64,000 nucleotides of DNA from Piscicola geometra (GCA_943735955.1 OX030957.1:6082301-6146300); one strand, 5' to 3'; counted from the first letter of the stretch, positions 1 through 22,876 are shown. Translations and numbers: made by a program. Notes: generated from the letters alone by a model not told the origin.

Positions 1-1
1 A

Positions 2-100
2 TCACTTTCTTCAGCAACTGCCATCCTCAAGAGCAGCAACTACCAGCAACTAGACATCATCAACCCTCCTCCAGCATCGACACAAGCATCAGACATCTAA
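2..100 (+). CDS. Possible C-terminal end of a gene cut by the left edge
   Basis: An open frame enters from the left edge and stops at TAA (98-100). The 32 residues are rich in Ser, Ala, Pro and Gln and end in QASDI. Base composition is clearly less AT-rich than the following kilobases, as expected for the end of a terminal exon followed by a 3' UTR. Another frame is also open here, so the choice of frame is tentative and no family can be named. Confidence 0.3.
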   Translation, partial: SLSSATAILKSSNYQQLDIINPPPASTQASDI

Positions 101-3100
101 CGGTCGCCATAACATCGGTGACTTTCCGCCTTTTGTAAAGGGGGCACATTGTCAAAAGTTACTTTTCTTAGTCTTTATAGTGCAATAATTCTTTTTCCAT
201 TTTTAATTTTTTCAATTCACAAGGTTCAACGACTCTTAAAATCACTAATAGAGTCTGTGTCTTGTTGCTCCTTTAACTCATTCTTGTGGTCCTGTACATA
301 TTCTTCATGAAACCATTTTAAAAACACTCGCACTTTTATAATATGTAAGATAATTTTTACAATTTTACATTATTTTTTTTATGACAATTCACAGTTCAAG
401 GAATAGTTTCTGTGCTTTGGGTCGAAAATACCAGCTAGTTTCATAAATTGTTGTTTTTTTTTATCTAGTCTTTTCATACCTTGTTCAGCCAGAACCTTTA
501 GAAAAAAACAATAATAATAAGAAACAAGAAGAATATAAAAAAGAATATTATTATTCATAGAATGAAAAAATAATTGAAAGTCAATAACTTTAACAGTATT
601 ATAAACTTGATGTATCTTTTTGTAATATCATTAAATAAAAAGACATTTAGATAGAACGAATTGATCTTATTGCTTAATTTCTCGTCAAAATAGAATTTTT
701 TTATTTTTAAAGTGGTTTTATCAGTTTAATGGTGTTTTTATTTGAAATTATTCAAATAACTGTGAGACACAACAAACAGTCTCTCAGTATTAAAAACATA
801 TAAATATGAAACATCCAATTGATAATGAATCATTTTTCGGATCAACTCTTATAGTTCTAGATTTATTAAGCAAAAAAGTCCTAGTTGGCAAATAGTCCCG
901 TTGGCTTTTTTATAAATTATTTTTTATTTTCACAAAAACCATGTATTTTGTATGTTAGATTGTTGCAGTGGTTGTTTTGTGTTTCTTAAATGGTTGCTGA
1001 GGTTGTTTTTGTTTCACGTGTTGTAGTTGGGTGCCTTGTCAGATTCCTATTCTGGTTGCTGTTGCTCAAATACGCTGTGACTACTCTGTCCTGTTTGTCG
1101 CTTGCTCACGCACACCAAACCAAACTATCATAAAGATATACAAAGACAAATAAATGCACTTCAAAAACACAAAGTTTGTGAAAAAAACAAAAATAACTCA
1201 TTATCATGTTTCTTATTAATATAAAATATATACGGAATTATTGTTCAACTCAATTACATGGTGATCAGTTTTAATTTCAGAAAGTAAATTAACATGTTCA
1301 CGTGTTGGAATGCTTCTGAAATCTTCATTAGCATCTCGACAATGTAAAGATAAGCTCGAATTAAGTGCAATAGAAGTTTTTCTCAAATTTAATGCTAATA
1401 TTTAAAAAAATGTTTTAATTTAAATAAAAGTGGTTCATTTATAATATAATTTATTATTCAATTAATATATCCAGATTTATGTAATTTTAACATTTTCTTT
1501 GGACTTGAGTTTGTTTTTCAAAATGAGGTTTTCCTATTTTGAAAAACTGAGAATGGTTTAGATTTCAAGAGAAAATAGAATTTGGTAATTAGTTTGATCA
1601 TATTTCTGTCTGTAATTATGAAACAATGTTTTGTAGAATTTTTTAAAGTTGTCAAAAATATTTACCAATTGTATTTTTCTTTTTTCTAATTTGTTCTTGA
1701 AAATGTTATTATCAATTAGCCGAAAGTGGTTTTGAAGCTCGAACAGTTTAACGTCACTTTAAAGATACTCTTATTTTTGTTGTGTTGTTTATTTAGCCAC
1801 ATTTCTGCATGTTGTTGCCAAGCTTTTAAAACTCACATTTCTCAACCACTTCATTTCTCAGTTTCTTTAATCTTCCAACCGCTTCCACTCTCCGTCTACT
1901 TCTTTCCTATCCTAAAACGCTTCTGTTACGTTTTGCGTGTTTACAGTTATATCAAACGTGCTAACATGTACACAGCTGCAGCCTGTGGCTGTATTTTTTG
2001 TTTCATTTAATTCATTGAGTCATAAAAGTCTTTGGGTTGACGCCAATTTAATAATACTTTTTTTATGTATTTTAGTGAATTGTATCATAACATATTGTAT
2101 TTAAGCACGGGTATTGCACGGTGTACATAGGCGGGTATGGCGCAAGAGCAAGTGCCTTCAGCGCTAGGGTACCTTCCTTTGGGTTCGCAGCAAGGCGCCA
2201 CTAACAACCACTGGTGCATTTGAGGGCTCTCACACAAAGCTAGTTAAATCGTTACAAACACTTTGGTTTGATTTTAGTTGAAAAAGCATTTTTGAACTTG
2301 TAAATAAATATGACAACGTTTTTACCAACAAAAAAGCCAAAATATAAATACTCGTGCCAAGTTATCTTGATTTGAAAAGTTTACTTTCTTGGTACATTTG
2401 TTGACCTGTTTTTTCCAACTGTTTTAAATAATTAGATGAAAACTGTTTAGTTTAATAAAGAATATTTGAAAATAAGTTATCATAAATTTTTTTCTTGTTC
2501 GCTAGATCATAAAGTACGAATCAGGAGTGCTCAATTTTATATGAACGAAGTTCTATTCTTAAAATCTGTTCCTTTTTTTAAGCACTCTAATATAACATTT
2601 TACGTATTTTTGGAATGTTTTCTTTGTATGTGGCCGTATTTTGGATTCTGTGCTGTGTAAATATCAAGTTTGTTGACAATGATTACCAAGTATTGTTGGG
2701 AAGCATAACTTTGTTTGATGTATATTAACCTAATAAATCTTTTCAAATGTCTTCCTCTATCTTTCTTCCAATAGCGGAAACTTTCTAGTTACAGCGAAAA
2801 GATTATAACATTCGATTCCACAGTAATTATTTCATTGATAAAAAACACGCGAATAAAATCATTTTTATTCCAGATAATATTTAATTGGTAATGAGAAAAA
2901 AATTATCACTATATATATATTTGAATTCATTGAATAACCCGTAGATGAATTAATTTTTATATTTTTTAATTTATCAAAAGCATAAGGCTGGAATAATATA
3001 TTAGAAATGCAATGTAAACCATTGAATAAAAAGAAAATAATAAAAATAATAAAAAGCTAAAAAAGTGATCGGTAAATATATAAATGAATGAATTATATGT

Positions 3101-4570
3101 TCATAGTTCGATAAAAATTAAAAATTGTTTTTCGCGTTTATTTGAAATGTTAGTCAGTAAGAAACGCGCTTTTTAAAAATATGGAGCCAGAAAATGCGTG
3201 TATCACACACAATGATATCAAAGTCTTGTGTATAAAATAAAACTTTTTTTGGAAAAAAGTATTATTATTTACAATGTTCAAACAATATATTTAATAATAC
3301 CAGCATAACTTGGAAGATTTTATCACCAAAAAAATACAAAAATACATTTGGTTTAAAAATCTTTTGAATTCTGAGCTAACCCTTCAAAATTTGTTAGCAA
3401 ACAATGAAAATATGTATATTTAAAATTATATTTTAAATATTTATAAATTATAATGAAAAAAGGGTTCTTAATATATACTTTTCGTTCTGTTTCAGAACTT
3501 AATCATATTTCGAATAGGACCTCGCAACAGAAATTTCAAATATTACTTTTTCAAAGTTTACTCTTATCCTAACTCAGACTCTTTTCTAGAATAAATGCAG
3601 AACATTTGGAGTAAAGCAACAAATTTAAAACTTTAGAAATACTTCGTGACATCTATAAAATATCGTTTAAGCAATGCTATTCTGAAAAATTGAAATGTAC
3701 GGGTTATCCGGCATTATCCGGACTCCTGCATGTCTTTCGATTTTTTTTTCAAACTCATTAAATTAAATTAATTCACAACAAATTCAATGTATTAGAAAAG
3801 TCATGAGCAAGGCTAATGATTACAAAGTTTATATTGAAGTTGGTCGAATTGTCGCATTTACTTTCACAAAAAAGGTTATGTTGAATACCTTAACAAGGTA
3901 GCACATGTTTTGAAATCACAGCACAAAGGTTTGTAAATATTACATAACAAGATACATAAAAATGCGATAAAAATTGTCTCAACGTTCAAAAAATACTTTT
4001 AAAACTATAAAAATCTCCAATTTTTCTTGAAAATTTAAAAAGATAAAAAGTTATAAAGCATTCAATAATTTAATATTATAATATTAGTAACCAGTCATCG
4101 TTTAAACATTGCAATCTCATATAAAAATAAAACTGTTGTCTAATAAACAAGACAATTAAAAACATGCAGATGTTATAAAACGTTTTCTAGATATAATACA
4201 AAATTATAAGATAATGTAGTAAAAAAATGAAATATAATACATTTTAAAAATAATAGATAATAGAGTAAAAAAAAGAGAAATAATTTAGTCAAAAAATAGA
4301 AAGTAATAAGATTTAAAAGATTATACTCAAGCAAGTGGCATAAAAATGCCAGCCCGTGTGCCTGAAAGTGATACTTCGATTTATTAATTTATTTCATGAA
4401 ATTTTTACTCTTTTAAAAAACACTTATTTAATTATTAATGTAAATAGTTAAAATAGTATAATAAAAAAAAATAAAAATGACAATTGTTTTTTATAATTAT
4501 TAACTAATAATAACGATAGTAACCTATTCATAAAAAAACAATATTGACTAGAATGGGTGAAGGTATGGTT
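101..4570. other. AT-rich intergenic stretch without a recognisable gene
   Basis: About 4.5 kb of strongly AT-rich sequence. Short open frames at 1726-2010 and 2466-2660 have AT-driven composition and no recognisable domain. A GC-richer patch of about 120 bases near 2115-2250 stands out and may be an old dispersed repeat, but it has no tRNA-type boxes or terminal repeats that I could see. Confidence 0.6.
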
Positions 4571-4573
4571 TAG

Positions 4574-4738
4574 CGAGGAGCGGCGATCTGCTGAAAATCT
4601 TGGGAAGGTCCTACCCAGAATAGGCAGCAATCCTGGGGGGTGCTGGGTTCACTACCGTTAAAGTGCACCCTTCACTTACAAAAATTGAGCGTGATCCCAG
4701 GACCTTCTCCCCCTCCCTCCCAAGATCACCGCCCATGC
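4574..4738 (+). repeat. Dispersed GC-rich repeat, copy 1
   Basis: This patch shares an ordered series of words with 8955-9106: GGCGAT near the start, then a TTGGGAAGGTCCTAC-like word, CAGAAT, ATCCTGGGGGGT, and a CACCGCCCATG-like word at the end. Both copies lie in the same orientation. In the second copy the ends are short inverted repeats (GGCGAT and ATCGCC), suggesting a small foldback element. It lies just downstream of the 3' end of the 16-exon minus-strand gene. Confidence 0.6.
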
Positions 4739-5149
4739 CCAAGCGGTAAAACGCCTCCGTTCATCCACTCCAATAGCATGTGTCCTTGGAGCTCTAAACT
4801 AGCGTCCAAGACTCGTCTTTTAGCAAAATTGAATCAAATTATGATCCAACCAGTTGAGCAAATTCGGGCAAGAAATTCTTCTCACGTGCTATTATCTAAC
4901 ACGGAAAAGACAATCGCTAAAGAATTTTCCTAGAATGGTTATAACTCACAATAATCAGTATAAATAACTATTTTTTAAAAAAGATTTTTTCAAATAATTT
5001 ATAAACATTTTTACAATTTCTATTAGTAACACGACTAATCATTATTACTACGTAAAAGTTTTATTATGTCAAATGGCAAGGTAAATAATATTTACAAATG
5101 AAACTGTGAATTGCTAATCATGGAAGTAGAACATAAAAACAATTTCATT

Positions 5150-15329
<10,180 letters not shown>

Positions 15330-17014
15330 TGTTACTAATGCTTTTTTATTGTTTTTTATTCACAAAAATTGTATTTTTTATTGTTTTTATTCATTAAAAT
15401 TTGTCTTTTTCATTCGTTTTGCCTTCTGAAGCTTTTCAAGTTTGAAAGTATCTGTGAAGGCGTAGTTCACGAGTTATCACTTTGCATTCCACTTTAAAAT
15501 ATATAAAGCTCATTAAAACAACTATTTTTTCATCTCAAAATACATTCAAATTGAAATTAATGTTAGAAAAAAAAAACAAATCTAATTTCGAGAACTGCGG
15601 GAATTTTCGAATACCAATTCTGGTGAGGCTTTTTATTCAACTAACTAGTATTGTTCATCATTAGGTATCCAGGCACCAATGCATTGGAACAATAATTGAA
15701 TTATTTTTCTTCCTAAGTTGATTGAAAGAATTTTATGGCTTGCATTCATTTAGAAACATATTGCTCTATAAGAAACTGCAATCCGTGTTTTTTGTCTTTT
15801 TTTACTTTTATTTATATTATGAATCATCGAAAGATTTTCCTATTTCTAGCCCAAGGCCAAACAGTTCTATATTAAAACTCATAACACAAAACAACTCATA
15901 ATCTATAACAGATTCAATATAGAAATATTTCTAAAATAAAAATTTTAAATATTGAACATTATTTAAGAGACAAAAAACTTTGAGTTTACTTTTTAAAAGC
16001 TGTACGAGGCACGTTCAATCATCGTTACAGTAAAGTTATATAGTTAAATTTTTTAAACATTTATCTTTATCATACAATAAATGTCTTCATTTTATAATTT
16101 ATCTTTTTATGCGTTTAATGCTGCTGTTTAAAGATCCGGGTGCGCATTATAGATGATATTTTAAGGTACTAGTTTTAATAATAGAACTTACAAAGCTTAG
16201 TAATCAACAATAAAATTTGTGTTCAATATTTTAGAAAAATGTGCATTGGGTGAAACCTAATAACTTTTCTCTAACTCTGAGTAGTTTTGAAAGAATTCAA
16301 TTCAAATTAAAAATTGAACTTTGTCATGATCTTGAACATATCAGATTTAAAAAATATTTTATTTTGATTTGATGAAGCTAATTCTGACAATTATTTGTTG
16401 TTTATAATTTGTTGTTTCAATGCAGCATACAATTTTTCAAATGATAGAGTATCAATTAAGAAGAACTATTGGCAGTGGCGCAACCAGGGGGGGGGGCTGG
16501 AGGGGGGCTCAAGCTTTTTGAAAGGTTTCACAATTTTTCGAAAATCGATGAGTTTTTTTGAGGGGAGGGGGTAATGAATTTTCCAATATGCCATAGGACA
16601 ATAACATTTGCTCTGAATGGTCATCGGGTCTTTATCTCACGAAATATTTCATTTATTAACACAGAACATAGAGATCCCACCAAAATAACACTAACATGTC
16701 ACAAATTCTGAGAAGAAATAGAACACCACTAGACCTTAACTACACTCTTAAATCTTTACACTTTTCATATGTTAATTTTTCCAGCACATTATATAAAGAA
16801 CAATGCAGATAGACAAAATAACTCTCGAGCTTTCAGAATTATCCAACCTTCATGGAAAGGATGCTGAAACTGTGCAAAGACAGCTCAAAATCACATCAAC
16901 AGGTTTACGTGCGGGTCAGTCTGATCTCATTGCATGTATCGAACTGCAAGAACTCTTTTGAGCCACAAGCCTTCAGCCCGAGATGTACTATATGCTCGAT
17001 GTTGCTCTGACTTT

Positions 17015-17190
17015 GCCAGTTACTTCATAAGATGCAGAAAGAGCATTTTCTAAACTTCGGTTTATTAAAATTCATCTTAGGACGACTATGTCTGCTTGCC
17101 GTTTGCAAAGCTTTTTTGAGAATATCTGCTACCAAAACAGCTACTGCACTTCTTCCAGTAAATGAAATGGTGAAAAGATGATCACAAACT
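17015..17190 (+). pseudogene. hAT transposase C-terminal dimerisation remnant
   Basis: In one frame the translation reads LPVTS, a stop, then DAERAFSKLRFIKIHLRTTM, then SACRLQSF. This matches the family pattern of small residue, E-R-x-F-S, followed by a basic stretch and an L-R-x-x-M motif. The in-frame stop and lack of an upstream open frame show it is dead. It is internal to the 16473-18370 element and on its plus strand. Confidence 0.75.
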
Positions 17191-17287
17191 GATGACCTAA
17201 CTCTAAGAATACTATGCAACTTAGTTTTTTTGTATCATTAATAAACTATCTAAATTCTTTATCAACTATAATTGGTAGTTTTTATTT

Positions 17288-18302
17288 AGCCCATTTACCG
17301 CCGCTACCCGAGAAAAAAAGATAACATGGATTTTACATTTAGACTTGCATTATATGGTTCTAATAATAACTCAAGCAAAATTGAAAACAATTATTTAATA
17401 AGTTTTAATAGGACAAAATGTTGCGAAAACGCAACATGAGCGGGAAGTGTGACATACTTCTGTGCAGTAAAAAATCATAAATAAATTTATTCAAACCACA
17501 TTTATTAAAACAGAAATAAATTTAAATTGCAAATAGTTCGATAAAATTATGACTTCTAATTATTTTATTAGTTATTATAATAATAATAGTAATTTTAATT
17601 ACAACAAAGTAAATTATTTAACGTGAATTACAACAGCACATTCACAAACTGTCGTGCTGCTTCAAAGACGACATTGACGACGAATGTTATCTTTATTTTA
17701 ATTTTATAATCAACCTATGAGAGGTTAAAAAATTATGTTCCTTTCATTAAAAGCTTCAAGTGTGAAGCTTTTGCGGTTTGGAATTTTTTTTCAAAATATA
17801 AAAATCAACATTCATCTACAAAATTCAACTTTTTATTTTATAAATTTTCTAATGCATTAACATTAAAATAATAATTTTATTATTTTCATAATAACTATTG
17901 TAATGAATGACTAGGCTTATGAAAAATCATATGAAATCATATTACGTTAAAATTGCGAAAACGCACCATTGATTTCTAAAAGCATTGAAAACGTTTTACA
18001 AGTTATTTTGAACATAAAAAATTCAATTTAAGTATTAACTATCTTTTCACCCTGAAATTAAAACTAAATTTGTATAAAAATACTAAAATCGAACGAAAAA
18101 ATTGAATAATTATCAAAGCGAGAAAAGATTTTTTTAACAATTTTAAATTTGAATAGAAAATAAAAGAATAAAAATTTAAAAAATTGAAATTTAACTTATA
18201 AAATTAAAATGTCTTGTACAAAATATGTGAAAATACTCGGTATTAAAACAGAAAAAAATAAAAATTCATGTTGCAAAAACGTAACAGCAGCGGTAAAGGG
18301 GT
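17288..18302. mobile_element. Element nested inside the hAT transposon
   Basis: The left end reads CCCATTTACCGCCGCT and the right end, reverse complemented, CCCCTTTACCGCTGCT: inverted repeats with three differences in 16. Flanks show only short TA-containing similarity (TTTA on the left, TAAA on the right), so the superfamily is unclear; CCC-starting ends could indicate a piggyBac-type MITE. Internal sequence repeats GTTGCGAAAACGCA-like words near the ends and has no open frame of note. Confidence 0.5.
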
Positions 18303-18589
18303 AAAACAATTTTTAAAAATTTACTAAAGTTGAGCCCCCCCCCCAGCATTTTTTGCTGGTTGCGCCCCTGACTATTGGTATTATAAGTATTCGTTCTTGG
18401 ATATTAAATTCAGTTTGAAAATTTGTTTTTATATTTTTAAAAGAATCTTTTTAAAATATTTAGCGGAAAATAACTCCATACTTGCGTCTCCGCCAACTTT
18501 TGCAGTCGCATGGATCGATGTTCTAATTGGCCTGCTTCATTAATAATACACCGTGAAGCTGGTCACATGCAAGAACATATAAAAAAAAA

Positions 18590-18865
18590 TTAAAAAATTG
18601 CAATTTTTAAATACCTACTTTTTGAACTTTTATATTTTTATCTGCCTGCCAATTTATTTATGTATAAGCTTACGTCAATAAAATGTAAAATTTTTATTGT
18701 GGTTTATTGTATTGTATTTTATTTTATTGTATTGTATTGCATTTTATTTTTTTATTGTATTTTATTTTATTATATTTAATTCTATTTTTTTGTATGTTAT
18801 GGTATTTTATGGTATTTTATTTATTTTATTATATTTTTTTGTATTTAATTGTATTTGTATCAACC
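18590..18865 (+). repeat. Element unit plus decamer array, copy 1
   Basis: A block of about 110 bases (CTGCCTGCCAA, then AAGCTTACGTCAATAAAATG) is followed by a degenerate array of the 10-mer TATTTTATTG. The same block and array recur at 19195-19430. Block plus tail looks like a retroposed or duplicated unit with a repetitive 3' tail. The Tyr/Phe/Ile open frames across the array are artefacts. Confidence 0.7.
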
Positions 18866-19194
18866 TTCTTGAGCTATGAGACCCTAAACCGTAAGCGCTT
18901 TTTCAGCGATTATTCCGAAAAGACGACCAAGAACTTCCATATTGTTTTATCATAATCATCCTCGTGTATTTATTGCCCTATTTGTCACGGAATCATATTG
19001 ATTTTATACATTTCATTTGAAAACTACATTAATTTTATGTTGTATATGGCCTATAGAATAAAGGTTTACGCCCATTTATGTCTTTTCTTTTGCCTTCAAA
19101 GTTTTCATACGCTAAAACCGATATTCTTTAATGAAAAAATGAATATCATCTTTTGAAATATTTAAAAGTAATCAAAGTACAACATAGGAAAAAA

Positions 19195-19430
19195 ATTCAA
19201 TTGCAATGTTTTAATACCTGCTGGACTTTTATATTTTTTCTGCCTGCCAATATATTTCTGTAAAAGCTTACGTCAATAAAATGTAATCTTTGTATTGTTT
19301 TTATTGTATTGTATTTTATTTCATTGTATTGTATTTATTTTATTTATTGTATTTTATTGTATCTTATTGTATTTTATTGTATCTTATTGTATTTTATTGC
19401 ATTTTTTTGTTTTTTATTTTATTTTATTTA
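19195..19430 (+). repeat. Element unit plus decamer array, copy 2
   Basis: Second copy of the block described at 18590, again ending AAGCTTACGTCAATAAAATG and running into TATTGTATTTTATTG repeats. The array is interrupted at about 19437 by a SINE and resumes at about 19630. Confidence 0.7.
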
Positions 19431-19436
19431 TTTGTT

Positions 19437-19625
19437 TGGGTTGTCTTAGATAAGTCGTTTACTTAAGTCTTATTTAAGTCGTTAGACCTGGAACTTAAAG
19501 GTCGCCAGTTTAAATCCCTGTACAGCCGTGAGCTATCATATACCTAGTGTATATGATGCGGTGTTTCACGACTTATGTCGTGTGAGTGGCGCTTCAGTTG
19601 CGTGCCCGGGCGCTATACAAAACTT
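19437..19625 (+). mobile_element. tRNA-derived SINE, copy A (degenerate head)
   Basis: Contains the B-box-like AAAGGTCGCCAGTTTAAATC, then the family body: a perfect 9-bp hairpin (ATCATATAC ... GTATATGAT), a second hairpin (CACGAC TTAT GTCGTG), then GAGTGGCGC and GCGCTATACAAA. The A-box end is scrambled. It sits inside the decamer array. Confidence 0.75.
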
Positions 19626-20030
19626 ACATTTATTTTATTATTTTATTTATTTTATTTATTGTATTTTATTGTTTTTTATTGTATTTTATTGTATTTTATG
19701 TTATTTTATTGTATTTTATGTTATTTTATTGTATTTTATTGTATTTTATTTTATTTTATTGTATTTCTTGTATTTTATTGTATTTATTGAATTTTATTGT
19801 ATTTTATTGTATTTTATTGTATTTTATTGTATTTTATTGTATTTTATTGTATTTTATTGTATTTTATTGTATTTTTTGTATTTTATTGCATTTTATTGTA
19901 TTTCATTGTATTTTATTGTATTTATTGTATTTTATTGTATTTTATTGTATTTTATTGTATTTTAATGTATTTTATTGTATTTTATTGTATTGTATTGTAT
20001 TGTATTGTATTGTATTGTATTGAATGTAAT
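19626..20030 (+). repeat. Decamer (TATTTTATTG)n array, about 400 bp
   Basis: Roughly 40 copies of TATTTTATTG and close variants, ending in a short TATTG run near 20020. It continues the array at 19293-19430 across the SINE insertion. Confidence 0.9.
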
Positions 20031-21069
20031 GTCAGACAAATAAATCCTGCACATAATTTTACCTGTATACCAGACGAGGAAAATATAAACAGCTGCCATA
20101 AAAATCCAATAATAAGAACGATTTCAGAAATAAAAACAACAGTTATATTTTTTTTCAAGTTTTTATGTCTAAAATTCGCTTTTTCAAAAGATATACATTT
20201 TTTCACAGACCTTGCGATCAAAACAATTTATCAATATTTTTAGTTATTTATAATTGAGAGTCTTTTTTTAATTCATGGGTCTTAGCTCCAGTCATGAAGC
20301 GTACAGGGAAACCAAGACAATATTTTTTTGTAAGTTTTTTTGCCAAAATAGAAAAATATTGAAATACATTAAAAAATCGAAATTTTTTAATGTTTACAGT
20401 TGTTATATTTCAAATCTATTTTTCTAAATGTATTTTTTCTAAAGTTTTTTATTTTTCCTTTTATTCATAAATTTTGTATAGAGGAAAAGTTATTACTCAC
20501 TTTTTATTTATACACAATGTGAATTTTTTTAAATAATTTGAATAAAAGCCGACATAAGAGGTGTTTAAAGCGTCCCTAGTTGGTTTCTTTTTCCTGATAA
20601 TATAGGGCGGAAAAAAATACATAAATAAAAATTTTAAACGTGAGGAAATCCAAAAGAATGCATAAATAAAGCTTATGCTTTAAATTCGGAAACCCCTCTT
20701 TAAAATGAATTCATAATTATTCTCTTTTTTGTTTACCTTTCCATGTTAACTCGTTAAAATTATATTTATAAAAATGTTTTGTTTTTTTTTAATTTCTATA
20801 ATAATTAATGGATACAACACCTACTTTTTCATAGAAAGCTGTAAAGAGAGTCAAAAGTTCATTCCATATTGACCTCAAAGGTCGCTGGTTGATGTTGAAG
20901 TTATTCGACACAAGCTAGTTTCCAGGTTCCTAGAGTAAAGCAAACGTTTGAAACTTCGAGGTCTATGCAACTTCTCTTTCTTTTAAATACTCCTGGAACA
21001 TTCACGACTTCCGCAATAAGACTTTATATCTATATCAAAAGGATATATAATATACTATAGTGAACTATA

Positions 21070-21150
21070 TATCAATCAATCAATCAATCACTAATAATTT
21101 GTATAGCGCCCTTTACTATGTGAACAAAAGCGCAATATAGAAGAAAATAG
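21070..21150 (-). mobile_element. SINE 3'-end fragment with tetranucleotide tail
   Basis: Read on the minus strand: AAAGGGCGCTATACAAATTA followed by a run of TGAT units. GCGCTATACAAA is also found near the end of SINE copy A, and the simple tail is typical of SINE 3' ends. No head region was recognised. Confidence 0.35.
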
Positions 21151-21811
21151 CGTATTATGGAATGCCATTTACTTTTTTTTTAAATATCTTAATTAGTTAT
21201 AGGTAGAGACTGACCGAAAATTATATTTTTGATTTGACTGAAACCGAAAGTAAGATATTGGTTTTCAACGCAAATACTTTTTTATATAAAAAAAATAATA
21301 TTCAACGATAACAATGTCAGTTTAATAAATAAAAACAAATGTTGTTTGGATTTAAATAAAATAAATTATAATTAAATTAGAGCTGTGCTTTAATTTAAGT
21401 TAACTTTCGATTAACGCGTTAATCAATTAATGCCCGTTAACAATTTTAACGCATTTAAAAATAATTGACGCATTAAAAATGTTTAATGCATTTAAATTTA
21501 TCAAAACTAAACTGTTTTTGCTGTGTTGGCTAGATTCGCAACAAATGAAAACAAAAACTTTCTTAAATTACTGTCAACAAACGAATGGTTAAAATTGCAT
21601 TTCATCAAAAAACTTTTCATTTCTTATAGATTTGAAACAAAACTTCTAGGCAGTGAAAAATAAAAACATGTAGCAATTTGTCACTTTACACACAAAAAAT
21701 GCATTTCAGGAGATGATCCAGCTTATGTTTTCGTTTCGAAATAAAAATGTATTTTCGAACTGGAACATAGAAAGATTAATCAGAATATTTTATGGTTAAG
21801 AATTGCCATAT

Positions 21812-21992
21812 CGGGGAGCGGGGATGGCTTAGATGGTAAACGTCGGACTTGCAACTCAAAGGTTGCCTGTTCGAATCCTTGACGAACAACTGTGAACTAT
21901 CATATACCTAGTGTATATGATGCGGTGTTTGCAACGTATGCATTGAAAGATGTGTACGTCGTGTGGAGTGGCATAAAAACCATCGTTTCTAG
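21812..21992 (+). mobile_element. tRNA-derived SINE, copy B
   Basis: Shows the tRNA-like head (GGGATGGCTTAGATGGTAAA, then GGTTGCCTGTTCGAATCC as B box) and the conserved hairpin ATCATATAC ... GTATATGAT followed by GCGGTGTTT. The second half has diverged from copies C and D. Confidence 0.8.
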
Positions 21993-22229
21993 AACCATTG
22001 TAACATGGCCTGCGTCTGTCAGGCTGGGAACATATCAACCAAAAAACCCAAAAAAGTATTATTAAACCTTGATTAAAAAAATTTAAATCTCTTATAAAAA
22101 AGGAAACAGTTGAAACAACTAGTAGAAAATAAACCTCCTTAACTATACAGCCTTCACCAAACAAAATAATACAAACATATGTAACTTCAGATTCTGAAGA
22201 TGAAGATACCTCAATGATTAATAAGTCAA

Positions 22230-22450
22230 TCATTCAACGCTATAGAACAGAATTGTCCTCTTTTTTGGTGGCAACAACATCAAGGAGCAAAACTGGCAAG
22301 AAAGTACTTGTCATCTTCTGCAAGTACAGTTCCATGTGAACGTCTATTCAGCTTGTCAGTCCACATAGTTAGAAAGAAAAGAGCCTCTTTAGATCCAACT
22401 AATGTTTAAGCTTTTTTTTGCTTGAGTAACTGGCTCAGAAAAGATGTGTG
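22230..22450 (+). pseudogene. Second hAT transposase remnant, C-terminal
   Basis: One frame gives FWWQQHQGAKLARKYLSSSA, then STVPCERLFSLS, then VRKKRASLDPTNV, a stop, and FFCLSNWL. This matches the hAT dimerisation region: W-W, L-A-R-K-Y-L, T-x-P-x-E-R-x-F-S, K-R-x-x-L-x-P. The in-frame stop and missing N-terminal part show decay. It is a different lineage from the 16473 element. Confidence 0.8.
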
Positions 22451-22639
22451 ACAATTTCATTCTTTATCATTTATGGATTCATTTGTATTCTTTCATATGT
22501 GGATTTATTTTATAAATAAATTCGGAAAAACTTTCTATTAAATTTGTGGGAAGTTTTTTTCAATCTACAATTTAATACTAATATAAAATATGCTAAAAAC
22601 ATTGCGTTAAAATACGATTAACGGCAGCGAAAATGAATA

Positions 22640-22876
22640 AATAAAAAAATGTTTCGGAAACTGGTCGAGACCGGGAATCGAGCAGCGGGAACCGGACGGG
22701 ATGGGAATCAAAATTCTGATGTCCCATCGGGAACAAAACGGGACGGCAAAAAAATTTTGGGAACGGGACGGGGAGCAAAATTCTGATGGCCTATCGGGAA
22801 CGAGACGGGACAGGAAAAAAAATTCGGGAACGAGACGGGACCGGGAATGAAAAATCGTCCATGTCCAACCTCTAGT
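22640..22876. mobile_element. hAT terminal region with CGGGAAC-type subterminal repeats
   Basis: Several degenerate repeats of CGGGAACGAGACGGGA, spaced about 55-70 bases and alternating with AAAATTCTGATG or AAAAATT words, end in ATCGTCCATGTCCAACCTCTA. Read inward from that end (TAGAGGTTGGACATGG) this resembles a hAT terminus with subterminal repeats. The opposite end was not identified; TAGAGCTGTGC near 21379 is a candidate but the flanks do not match. Confidence 0.5.

Larger units (their letters stand above)
16473..18370 (+). mobile_element. hAT-family DNA transposon, degenerate, with perfect 8-bp target duplication
   Basis: The left end CAGTGGCGCAACCAG and the right end CTGGTTGCGCCCCTG are inverted repeats with one mismatch in 15, typical of hAT. 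Both flanks carry the same 8 bases, ACTATTGG (16465-16472 and 18371-18378). Inside, 17015-17190 encodes a decayed hAT C-terminal dimerisation region (LPVTS, stop, DAERAFSKLRFIK), so the transposase is broken. From about 17288 to 18302 a different element interrupts it. A truncated copy lies at 24744-25140. Confidence 0.88.

Noticed and set aside
18697..20243. Long plus-strand frames rich in Tyr, Phe, Ile, Leu and Cys
   Set aside because: Produced by the TATTTTATTG decamer array, which lacks stops in several frames. Not a membrane protein.
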